DNA from: Climacium dendroides
Lineage: Eukaryota; Streptophyta; Bryopsida; Hypnales; Climaciaceae
Length of the DNA stretch: 64,000 nucleotides
Reading direction: 5' to 3'
Assembly: GCA_950106755.1 (NCBI GenBank)
Contig: OX467084.1
Coordinates: 4,216,001 to 4,280,000 of the forward strand
Position 1 is the stretch's first letter, and every line of letters begins with the position of its first letter. Below the pieces are notes generated by a model, which was not told the origin of the DNA, did no database searches, and saw only the letters and a list, made by a program, of their open reading frames with translations. The position numbers were made by a program, and so were the translations under genes. This document shows, piece after piece, positions 1 to 9,717 of this stretch.

Positions 1-1464
1 CTCAGTGCCACGCACAGCTTCGATCGTGTCCCAATAAAATTTCTTGATATCCTTGGGCCTGTCCATACCTGAAGCAATCATTTGCCCAATTCTCCATCGC
101 ATGTTAATGAGCACTTTGGTGATGAAGGGCTGAAGCCATTTCTCGCTAACTCGATCCGAATCCCCCACCATCTGCTAGTCTGAGAGAACATGTAATCAGC
201 TTAGGACTTGCTTTACTCAACATTGAAATTCATTCGGTGGTTGCTGTAGACAAAGGACAAAAATAGGTAAGATCATGTCATAGAAGATGTCAATTGGGAC
301 ATCCGAAAAGACATATGCAAAGGAAGGTAAGAGAACTTGAAAGAATGACATTCAGAAAATAGGGGAAGGGTAGTTCAAAGGTTCAAACCCGTGTAGAGGC
401 GCTTGAAAAATCCCCTCCTCATTTCTTTTGGTTGTCCTTCCCATCCGGTTGTTGGATCAAGGGACTTCGCATACTTTTTGACATCCTTTTCCAAAGTGTC
501 CCTCATAGATCCATGTGGTTGTCCTTGTACATCTAGTTCAATTAGTTTCTTCATTGTCGAAGAGGGCACACCTCTACGTTGCTCCGTAGGATGCATAGCC
601 TCTATGGCTTCATCGGTGTCACAGTTGGAGTCATCAGTGTTGTAGCCTTGGCTGCATAAGTGATATCAAAGTTAGCATAAAAACCTACTTCTGAAGGGAA
701 CAATATAGATCAATTCTCAAAGTTGAGGTTCAAGGTTTAGAGTTGAACAGTAAATGCCAAGTCTTGCTTTGGCAGTGGCTGACATTGCTCTTGACATCCA
801 AAATTGTGTTCGCTGAGACATCCAATTCAGTACTGTACTGATTCGTTGGTAGTATTAGAACAGTTTCTATTTGGTAGTATTAAAATAGGAGGCCAATCAA
901 ATTATACAGCCAAAACTAAAAATATTCGGAAAAAGCAGACCAAGAAAGTCAAACCCTATACTGACTACCGAAACCTGTGGTGGCACCACACAACCAAGAG
1001 AAGGGCAATTGCCTTACAGACACAAGAATCCTCAAGCATGGTAGGAGGACGTCAACTACTATACTGAAGTTCAGTTTCTTTGGCTTAGAATACATGAAAA
1101 CAAATGACTATCACTAAGTACTGGAATGAATCGAAGAACATGTCTCGTTTGACATCTTCCGTGACAACCTCCTGACATGGTAAACAGAGAGATGTCACGC
1201 TTGACATCTACTTTGACATCACATTGGACGCGCGTCACACGGGACGTCAGAAATGACGTCTGAGAAAACGCATACCTGTTATAGAAAATGTCACCGCTGA
1301 CACCCAACACACCTGCAACTGTCTTGCATCACGACTTCCAATAATTTCAAACAAAAAGTTATAACGTGGGTTGCTTACCTCCACGACTGCTCGTGTTCAG
1401 CCATGCCAACGCTGTGTTCTAAGCCGCCAAATACTTCAAGCTCCTGCTCCATCCCAGCATCCAT
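1..1464 (-). CDS. Second CACTA-borne gene, spliced, 3' part outside window
   Basis: This is a minus-strand gene read as at least three exons. The first visible exon can start at the ATG at 1464-1462 and ends at 1379 before a strong donor (AG|GTAAGC). The next exon is 651-389, after the acceptor TTATGCAG; joining 1379 to 651 keeps the frame (phase 2 to phase 1). A third coding block, 171-1, reads MVGDSDRVSEKW then RWRIGQMI and runs off the window. I could not phase the 389-to-171 junction, so a small exon may be missing. The product is acidic near its start and then polar and basic. Its place inside the transposon and its divergence from the transposase suggest the accessory (TNPA-like) protein, but I recognise no domain. 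The open frame extends upstream to 1695 except for one TGA at 1510-1512. Confidence 0.5.
652..1378 (-). other. Motif-rich intron of the second CACTA gene
   Basis: This intron is dense in short motifs of the form GACATC, GACGTC and their complements, especially at 1140-1310. The same motifs fill the subterminal regions of both CACTA elements in the window. It shows no convincing coding potential. Confidence 0.45.
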
Positions 1465-1509
1465 CTCCTCCTCCTCTTCTGGCTCCGATGGAATTGAAGA
1501 AACCCTGGT

Positions 1510-1695
1510 TCATTTCGTTGGCGGCTGCTGGATCTCCTTCCCCCGTGAACTGGCTCCCAGATCCTCCCGCGCCTTCGTCCGCCGCTCCCCTTCAGCGCGC
1601 ATCCGCATGACTGGGGCGGCTACTTCGGAACCGGAACCCTGGAAGTCGGCAGGCGGCCCCCCCCTCCGCTTTCCCGATTGCCTTGGCCGCGTCAT
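1510..1695 (-). CDS. Possible upstream coding part of the second CACTA gene, closed by TGA
   Basis: This GC-rich open frame starts at the ATG at 1695 and encodes about 61 residues rich in Arg, Gly and Pro. It is in the same frame as the exon 1464-1379 and is separated from it only by a TGA at 1510-1512. It contains a run of eight C on the + strand (1657-1664). It could be the true start of the gene with one nonsense change, part of an alternative first exon, or leader sequence. No domain is recognised. Confidence 0.3.
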   Translation of the reverse strand: MTRPRQSGKRRGGPPADFQGSGSEVAAPVMRMRAEGERRTKAREDLGASSRGKEIQQPPTK

Positions 1696-2221
1696 GTTGC
1701 CAAGGGGGTCTCGCCAATGTACAAAAAACTCACCGTCCTGTTACAAGAACCCCAAGGCACAAGTCAATTGAGCCAAGACCTAGAAAATCAAACCCCCACC
1801 AAACACCAACCGCTACAAAGTTTAAAGGTTCACCAATCGGAAATGTTGCCCTCCTCCACTGATTTGGACGTACCCTACCGCAATTTCCCTCGCAATCAAA
1901 TGATCATTGACAACCACCAAGAAATTGACGAATCAAACAAACAAATTGCGATACTTCCGAATATTGCAAGGGCAGTTGGGGCTGGAGAGGAGGTCGCATA
2001 CTACAGCAAATTCAAGACAAGGACATCACAGAGGACAGGGGAGAAACAACGACAAGATGGCGGGCTTAAAGCTGCCACGGTGGCCTATACCCGGGACCCG
2101 ACCCTATAGCCAGGGTCAGGCGCACCCTAACACCGCGGCAGGTAGGCGCAGGGAAGCTCCGGGTCCAATCTCGTTGCTGGCTTGGATCTTGGTGGGGGAA
2201 TTGAAAATTTCAATCTTCACA

Positions 2222-2527
2222 TCAGAAATTAAAGAAAGGAGGCGGCGCTTCACGAACCATGGAGGCAGGTGCCGCTTCTGAAATGGGAACTACTGCTCCG
2301 ACTGCTGCTGCTTGTCGCCCGTCATCGCCTTTGGACAAGCGCGTGCTCCTTCGACTCCCTGCTTCCGCTGGCTTTTTCAAAATCGAGCGCGGGGGAGTAC
2401 TTCTCATTGCGTGCGAGATGAAATTTGTCAAAACTATTGCAGCATCCGAGTCAGATTGAGTAGGAGTTGGTGCCTCCGCAAACTGTACAACCCTAGTGCG
2501 GCTGCGAAGTCCAGGGAGAATTGCCAT
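2222..2527 (-). CDS. Possible first exon of the second CACTA gene
   Basis: This is a 101-codon minus-strand frame from an ATG at 2527. It encodes an Arg, Ser and Pro rich, low-complexity sequence. It lies 228 bp from the transposase start in divergent orientation, as expected for a shared promoter, and it is GC-rich like the 1379-1695 block. No splice to the downstream exon could be proved. It may instead be a chance frame in GC-rich leader DNA. Confidence 0.3.
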   Translation of the reverse strand: MAILPGLRSRTRVVQFAEAPTPTQSDSDAAIVLTNFISHAMRSTPPRSILKKPAEAGSRRSTRLSKGDDGRQAAAVGAVVPISEAAPASMVREAPPPFFNF

Positions 2528-2754
2528 TCCGGTTAGTGATACAACGTAGCTCTAATAATTGAAATCTTGAAGGCAAATGAGGTCTGCAGCGCCCATCAAC
2601 TGTTCTATGGAGTCTACTGTTTGCCTTTCTTTTTGCCAAATCCACGTGAGACACGTACAGAAGAAGTTATCATGATGGATTGACTTGGTCCGTACTGTAA
2701 ACCGTCACTAAAAATATATGATAATATTGTCATGAAAGATGTAATATATTGCAA
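2528..2754. promoter_or_regulatory. Putative divergent promoter between the two CACTA genes
   Basis: This gap separates the minus-strand open frame ending at 2527 from the + strand transposase. It holds AT-rich TATA-like stretches (about 2710-2725). The assignment rests on position only. Confidence 0.35.
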
Positions 2755-5700
2755 ATGGAGTTGCGAGTGGCCACTGAGAACAACATACGCTCTTACAGGT
2801 GTCCTTGTAGAGATTGCAAGGGCTCATGTCGAAAAAGTATTGAAGTTATTCGACGACACCATGCAACGGTGGGTCGGGATCCCTTCATCAAAGAATCCAT
2901 CATTGGGGGAGACCCCCCGGATGGCTACCCCTCTCGAGGTCTATGGGTGGAGGATGTTGCTTTTGACGATGATGTTCGAGAAGGTGTTGGTTCAGATGAG
3001 GCACCTGACATAGGCAACATTCATGCAGATGTTGGAAATGATATGCAAGAAGACGTTCCTCCTCCTTTGGATGAATATCATGAGGTCCAACGTCAGGTGA
3101 TGGAGGCCTTTGATAGGGGGGATGCGTTGCACGAGGAGTCTGGGCCTATGCAAGAAGGGGTTGATGAGGATGACATTGCTGCGGACACAATGGATGGCTT
3201 GGACGAATTGTACCAAGAAGCAACCACAGCCGTCTTTCCAGGTTCAAAGACAAGCATTGTTTCGGCCACGATTATCCTAATGAACATGTGCAATGTCTTC
3301 CATGTGAGCAACAAATTTACTGATGAGTTGTTCCGCTTCCTTCATGTGGATTTGTTGCCATCAGGGAACAAGTTGCCTGGCAACCACTATGAGGCACGCC
3401 GAAGCATTCGCCGCCTAGGCTTGAGTTACAACAATGTTCACGCATGCCCTAATGGGTGTGTACTTTTTGAAGACGAATATGCCAGCCTAAACACTTGCCC
3501 TAAGTGTGGCCAAGGTCGTTGGATTTTTGGGACAGACAAAGTTCTGTCCAAGGTCATTCGGCATTTTCCTTTAATTCCTAGACTTAAACGCATGTGGAGG
3601 TCGTCTGAGATAGCACGCATGCTAACAGGCTATAAAAAACATGTCAGCAATGACGGCATCATGCGCTCAGTTGTGGACAGCCCTGCATGGAAACATGTTG
3701 ATACAGACATCGCTTTTGGCAACTTTGGTTCTGAGATTCGCAACCTCCGTCTAGGTTTGGCCTTAGACGGTGTCAATCCTTTCAAGTTGAACAACACAAA
3801 TTGGTCTACATGGCCTGTGCTAATCTTGATTTACAACCTGGAGCCATGGTTTGTCACCAAGAAATTCTTCATCTCTTTGTGCATTTTGATTTCAGGGAAG
3901 AAGTCACCTACTTCTAACAATATAGACATCTTCATGCGCTCCCTACTAAATGAGTTGCATGAATTGTGGCATGGTATTGGAGCCCAAGATTTCTCCCAAC
4001 CCATAGGAAGTCGAAGTTTTACATTGCGCGCATTGCTGTTCTGGACAATCTCAGATTTCCCAGCTTTAGGGTTGATTTCAGGACTTTGTTGCAAGGGCTA
4101 TAGGGGCTGCCCTTCTTGTGGACCAGATACAGATTCACGCATGGCAAAGACAGGTGATGTGCTCCATAATGGACGCACAAGGGGTTCAAAGATTGTATAT
4201 GGTGGAGCCTGTCGTTATTTACCTCGCAACCACCCTTATCGACGGAATAGAAGATTTAATGGCAAGGTGGAGCACCGTTGCGTGCCAAGGATCATGTCGG
4301 GGCAAGATGTCATTCGCTATGCGGCATGGCGACAATCATACTTGGATATGGGCGGAAAAGAGAATGGACCTGATGATCCAGTGCATACAACTGGGGTGAA
4401 GCGTTTGAGTGCTTTCTATGAGTTTGATTATTGGAAGGTAAAACATAAAGTCTCTGACATGTTTTGTACACTGAGGACGTCAAGGTAGACGACGCATGCA
4501 ACAAGTGTAGACATGCACATGTTGTATGTGGCATGTCTAATCTAGTATGATGTCATAGAGACTGTTGGAATGGACGTCATTGGAGGCTACTGTTTGGACA
4601 TGAGCATTTGAACTGTAAGTTTAGGTTGCTTTGTAATGTAAGTTCATTGACAAATGTTTGCGTTGAATTATTGCGTCTGTGATTGCAGAACTTGTTGGAA
4701 CACCACGTCCTTGATCCCATGCATTGTGAGAAGAACTTGTGTGAAAACATTGTCAAGACTTTACTTGGAATGAATGATAGTCCAGGAAGTCGGAGGGATG
4801 CTGAGGACCTAGGCATTCGGGAAGAGATTTGGTTGCAAGCCCCACAAAGACAGCAAGACCAATTCTATATGCCACATGCCCCATTCATCTTGAATCCTAA
4901 CGAACGAAGGGAGTTCATTGCAATTGTATCGAACATTAGAACTCCCACAAATTATGTGGGAAGCATTCACAAGCGCTTGGTGGACGGAAAATTACAATAC
5001 ATGAAGACACATGATTATCATGTACTAATGCAGCAGGTACCTTGAAAAAGCTCTCTTGTTGGAAATTTTGATAAAGTGGTCATTGCGCAAAAAGTAGATT
5101 TTACTCTCAGAATCCAAAAGTATGTTCCTTCAAACATACCAAATGACACCACTCTCACAAATGTGATGTCAAAATAAACACGTAGCTGGATTTGCTCAAA
5201 CATTACAATTGACGTGGGTACCAATGTTTTTGATTCTAATGCTTGTGCATGTTAGGGCTAATGCCTAATGACTTCTATCATTGTCCTACACTGCCCCTAG
5301 TCATAATCTAAACTGATTATTGTGTATGTGTGCAATGTCATTGGTAGATCCTTCCCCTAGCGGTTCGTGGTGTCTTGGATGAAACCGTGCGTTTGGCTAT
5401 AATCAAAATGAGTAGAGTTTTCCAGTGCCTCTGTGCCAAAGAGGTACATGAAGCTGATGAAGAGGAAATGATGCGCGATGTTGTCATGGCCACTTGCGTG
5501 TTGGAGAAGGAGTTCCCAACAACGTTTCTAAACATCATGACTCACCTTCCGACACATTTGGTTCAACAGTTGTTCAAATGTGGCCCAGTTCATTGCAGGT
5601 GGATGTACCCTATTGAGCGCTACATGAAGACATTGAAGGATTATGTAAGAACATTTGCGCATCCTGAAGGTAACATTGCAGAAGGGTACCAAATGGAGGA

Positions 5701-7088
5701 CACACTTGGTTTTTGCACAGAGTACATGAGACAATATAGAGGAACATCCCACCGCGTATGGGACCCAGATGAGGATGCAACCATGAATGATGAAATTATG
5801 CGTTCAAATTGCAAGCGGAAGCGTAAGATGTCCGATCAGTTTTGTGGCTTCGCACATGCTTTTGTCTTAGACAATGCAGCATGTCTCGAAGAATGGCGCC
5901 AGTGAGTGTGACGAATTCTTTGTCTCCCAAAGTCAAAATATATGTAGCTTCTATAAGCATCTTGGGATCATGCAGTCCATGACCTTTTCATACAGTAGGT
6001 CCTTTGTTGTTCAGGTCAATGTTGTATTAGACAAAGGCAGAGGAACATGTCCTCGTCATTTGTCAAAGAGGATGTCTGTTTTGATGTATTTGGGGACATA
6101 GGGCATGACATAGAATAGAGAAATTGGACATCAGATCAGACATGGTGATACATGTCAACGCCTGTGCAGACAGGAGCCGCCTGAGCCGTCTCTTCTACTA
6201 GTTTTGCTAATTTTTGGTATACTTGCATGCAGGGAGTACATTGCTGCAAGAACACAAAGATGGCAGGAGAGGGAAATATTTAGAAGGGACTTCAGGCGAC
6301 GACACCCTACAATGGCTGTGCATTATCCAATTGAATTGCTTGACTTGCCTCCTTTCTCTAATTGGTTGACAACAAAAGTAAAAATGCTTCAAGATGAAGG
6401 TGAAAATGTTCATTTGGATATTGTGCAATATAGCCAACCACCACAGAGATTTGCTATCGCGCACCGCCAAATGTATGCATTTGGAATGCACTTGCGCGTG
6501 CGTAGTGCAGAAGCTGGACTAGTAACACGCGATTCAGGTGTTGTGGCTTCTTTCTCTCAACAACTTCGATGGGGGGTTCGCAATGGCCAACCCCTAGAGA
6601 GAACCAATGAGTACGTAGGCTACATCGAAGAGATTCTAGAGCTTGACTACAGGAATCATTGCACCACAATCCTTGTGTCTGATTGGATTCAGCAGAGTCG
6701 AGATCCTCGCTTTCCAAACATGAAGAGGGATAAATATGGCTTCAGCATGGCAAACTTCAACCGCTTAGATGGCCGAGTGCATGCGGACTCATTTGCATTC
6801 CCGTTGCATGTACAACAAGTTTTTTTTTCTGATGATCCAGGAAGACAAGGCTGGAAAATAGTATGCCGTACAGACGTTAGGGGAAGACGTGGGCAATTAG
6901 AGGTGCACCAGCCAATTCCTAGTGTGATAGATGTGGGTCGGGACTCAAACTTTGTTGGGCTCCAACCGCAGATGCTTGACTTAGATCCCGTAAGACAAGC
7001 AGCTGCAGATGGTGGCGTCTTTGTTTCAGTAGCAAGGGAGGACAATAGAGAAGAAGAGGAAGCTTCAGAATTGGAAGAAGAAGCATAG
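2755..7088 (+). CDS. TNP2-like CACTA transposase, four exons
   Basis: The model is exons 2755-4437, 4689-5036, 5348-5901 and 6233-7088. All introns are GT-AG and all junctions keep frame, giving about 1146 residues with no internal stop. Residues 15-22 (RCPCRDCK) match the transposase-associated zinc-binding domain. Two more Cys pairs (HACPNGC at 229, CPKC at 248) precede the Transposase_21 core, with LALDG at 338, an Asp at 391 in NIDIFMRSLLNELHELW, and CPSC near 452. Exons 2 and 3 form the DUF4218 region (HVLDPMHCEKNL, then MQQ joined to ILPLAVRG). Exon 4 carries DUF4216 (VGYIEEILELDY, GFSMANFNR) and ends in an acidic tail. The protein should cut and move CACTA ends in the nucleus. The start is the first ATG in frame; an extra upstream exon completing the N-terminal domain is possible. 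Length and domain order fit an intact family member. Confidence 0.92.
4438..4688 (+). other. Intron 1 of the transposase gene
   Basis: The donor GTAAAA follows the codon for the last Lys of FDYWK. The acceptor is GATTGCAG. Splicing joins FDYWK to NLLEHHVLD, which restores the usual family order. The intron contains several GACGTC, GACATG and GATGTC motifs. Confidence 0.85.
5037..5347 (+). other. Intron 2 of the transposase gene
   Basis: The donor is CAG|GTACCT and the acceptor TTGGTAG. Splicing joins HVLMQQ to ILPLAVRG, a conserved stretch of the family. TGACACC, GATGTCA and TGACGTG motifs occur at 5140-5220. Confidence 0.85.
5902..6232 (+). other. Intron 3 of the transposase gene
   Basis: The donor is CCA|GTGAGT and the acceptor TTGCATGCAG. 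It is a phase 2 intron restoring a Gln codon before EYIAARTQRW. It has about a dozen GACATG, GACATC and GATGT motifs at 6000-6170. Confidence 0.8.
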
Positions 7089-7596
7089 AGTTCAAGAACT
7101 GAAATCGCAGAAGTAGAGCTGCCTTGTCCAGCGGAATGTAGCATAAGATGTCTTCTGTGAGAAGAAAACAATTTCAGGAGACGTCTAAGTTGGCATCCTC
7201 ATTGATAGGTTTAGTATTAGTGCATGACATGCATGCTGTAAATGAGCATAACATCTAATTTTCCATGTTTATGAGGGTAAGATATGTTTGAGAAATTGTT
7301 GTTCATTTCCACTTCCACATTAGCAATTCACCATGTTTGCATGGACATTTTCACTTCCAAGTGCCTCTACATTTTTCTTGTACCATAGAAAAAGAGAAAA
7401 GAGTTGTCCACAAAAAAATTGTAAAAATGAACTTAAGAAAGAAGGGTTTCTCAAAGGTATGGTTAGAAATGAAGAAAAAATAATGTTACATATCAATTTG
7501 ACATGCAAAAGTCCATGTGATGTCTACTATAGGTAGGTACGACTGACATCCATATAAAAAAATAATGGAAAATAAAGCAATTAAATCAATTAAAAA
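7089..7596. other. 3' flank of the transposase gene
   Basis: AT-rich DNA between the stop codon and the tandem array, presumably the 3' untranslated region. No further gene is seen. Confidence 0.5.
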
Positions 7597-8965
7597 AAAT
7601 GCCATGTCTTTATTCTACACATGCATATTCTCAATCGAAAAGTGAAATAGAGAAAGCCAAAAAAAATATGCAAACCAAAAAAAAAATTGGTATAGGATGG
7701 TAAAACCCGGGAAAAGGGTTCACTTTAATTTTTTTATTTGAAAAAGATTTTGAAACTAATTGAAGGACTCTAAAGCCAAAAAATGAAGAAGGCTACATTA
7801 TTTCAAAGGGCTCCATGTCCAATGGCATTATTTTTTTTTCAAGGAAGAGGGAAAATGAAGGGTACATGGCAATTTGGCCTTGGAAGAAAATGCCAAGTCT
7901 TTAGTCTATACATGCATATTCTCAATCGAAAAGTGAAATAGAGAAAGCCAAAAAAAATATGCAAACGAAAAGAAAATGGTATAGGATGGTAAAACCCGGG
8001 AAAACGGTTCACTTTAATTTTTTTATTTGAAAAAGATTTTGAAACTAATTGAAGGACTCTAAAGCCAAAAAATGAAGAAGGCTACATTATTTCAAAGGGC
8101 TCCATGTCCAATGGCATTATTTTTTTTTCAAGGAAGAGGGAAAATGAAGGGTACATGGCAATTTGGCCTTGGAAGAAAATGCCAAGTCTTTAGTCTATAC
8201 ATGCATATTCTCAATCGAAAAGTGAAATAGAGAAAGCCAAAAAAAATATGCAACCCAAAAAAAAATTGGTATAGGATGATAAAACCTGGGAAAAGGGTTC
8301 ACTTTAATTTTTTTATTTGAAAAAGATTTTGAAACTAATTGAAGGACTCTAAAGCCAAAAAATGAAGAAGGCTACATTATTTCAAAGGGCTCCATGTCCA
8401 ATGGCATTATTTTTTTTTCAAGGAAGAGGGAAAATGAAGGGTACATGGCAATTTGGCCTTGGAAGAAAATGCCAAGTCTTTAGTCTATACATGCATATTC
8501 TCAATCGAAAAGTGAAATAGAGAAAGCCAAAAAAAATATGCAACCCAAAAAAAAATTGGTATAGGATGATAAAACCTGGGAAAAGGGTTCACTTTAATTT
8601 TTTTATTTGAAAAAGATTTTGAAACTAATTAAAGGACTCTAAAGCCAAAAAATGAAGAAGGCTACATTATTTCAAAGGGCTCCATGTCCAGTGACATTAT
8701 TTTTTTTTTCAAGGAAGAGGGAAAATGAAGGGTACATGGCAATTTGGCCTTGGAAGAAAATGCCAAGTCTTTAGTCTATACATGCATATTCTCAATTGAA
8801 AAGTGAAATAGAGAAAGCCAAAAAAAATATGCACCCAGAAAAAAAATTGGTATAGGATGATAAAACCCGGGAAAAGGGTTTACTTTGTTTATTCGAAAAA
8901 GCCTTTGAAACTAATTGAAGGAATCCAAAGCCAAAAAATGAAGAAGACCACATTATTTCAAAAGT
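7597..8965. repeat. Tandem array, about 290-bp unit, 4.7 copies
   Basis: The landmark ATGCATATTCTCAAT recurs at 7621, 7912, 8201, 8491 and 8782, giving periods of 291, 289, 290 and 291 bp. The middle copies are nearly identical; the first is truncated at its left edge, and the last drifts and stops near 8965. It lies inside the CACTA element between the transposase gene and the right end. It has no coding potential. Confidence 0.95.
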
Positions 8966-9429
8966 CATTCATTTGATGAATCCTATGAGTGTGAAAGAAT
9001 GTAAAGCAAAATATTTAACCTTCCATGTTTGATATTGTAGATGCAATTAGCATCATTTGCCTAGTGCATCCATTCTTTGACAAACCTTTGTTGTCCACAA
9101 ATGTTATTAATAATTGCAAACATCTTTCTCTTGTAAATGTAATTTTATTACATTTTTTTAGTGAAAATTTTGCCAAATAAATTTTAAACTATGTTGACAT
9201 CTTTTAAGAATGAAGTAGACTATGTTCCCATCCATTTTACAATTTGTTATACATGTTGTGGTCACTATAAAAGTCTATATAAGAAACACCCAAAAATCCA
9301 TAATCAGCCCTGCATCTATACCTTGAAACATCCATCCAATTCATCCAAGCCCTTTTTTGGGTCTTCCTTGGGAGCACCTGCCCTTCCCTGCCTTTTTTGG
9401 CTTAGGGCAGCGTCTACCCGCAGTCAACA
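8966..9429. other. AT-rich spacer with a TATA-like site
   Basis: Non-coding DNA between the tandem array and the right subterminal region. A TATA-like stretch (CTATAAAAG, then CTATATAAG) lies at about 9264-9283, but no convincing gene follows inside the element. Confidence 0.3.
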
Positions 9430-9717
9430 GTGACTGGATCAACGTCTGACGCAGTGAAAACAAACGCAGTTGCTGACGTGGACTTAACTTGTTGTTGTAG
9501 ATGTCCGGAAAAATTTTGTCATGTTTTTTTCAACATCACCCAAAATAGGCATGTTTTTCGTGACGTGAACGTGTTTTTCTAAAAACGTAGCCTGTCTTCT
9601 CCGACATTGCACAAAATTCAGACTCCACTGGTTGTCAATCAAGTGACGTAGTGATGTCTAAAAAAACAACTGCACGTTTTTGGAAAACAACCCCAAAAAC
9701 GCAGTTTTCTTATAGTG
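9430..9717. promoter_or_regulatory. CACTA right subterminal region and terminal inverted repeat
   Basis: The terminal 14 bp are at 9704-9717. The preceding 270 bp hold many TGACGT, ACGTC, GATGTC and AAAAACG motifs in both orientations, similar to those at both ends of the 10677-12025 element. In known CACTA systems such short subterminal repeats bind the accessory protein; that role here is inferred. Confidence 0.7.

Larger units (their letters stand above)
1..9717 (+). mobile_element. CACTA (En/Spm) transposon, right part, left end outside window
   Basis: The element ends at 9717 with a right terminus whose reverse complement begins CACTATAAGAAAAC, the same 14 bp found at both ends of the smaller element at 10677-12025. 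It contains a TNP2-type transposase, a divergent second gene, a tandem array and motif-rich subterminal DNA, which is the usual content of an autonomous CACTA element. No matching left terminus is visible before the transposase, so the left end should lie upstream of position 1. The related AT-rich repeat at 45480 runs uninterrupted through the insertion point (C-C-A-C-CTT-CTAGG), so the target duplication is predicted to be CTT (9718-9720). Confidence 0.88.

Noticed and set aside
379..390. GGTTCAAACCC, similar to a tRNA B box
   Set aside because: No cloverleaf or A box can be folded around it; it is at an exon end.
1371..2281. Overlapping + strand frames in the GC-rich part of the CACTA element
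   Set aside because: They are opposite the minus-strand exons, low in complexity, and show no domain or consistent splice context.
9191..9433. 80-codon + strand frame near the CACTA right end
   Set aside because: It runs through a TATA-like region and subterminal DNA and has no recognisable motif.
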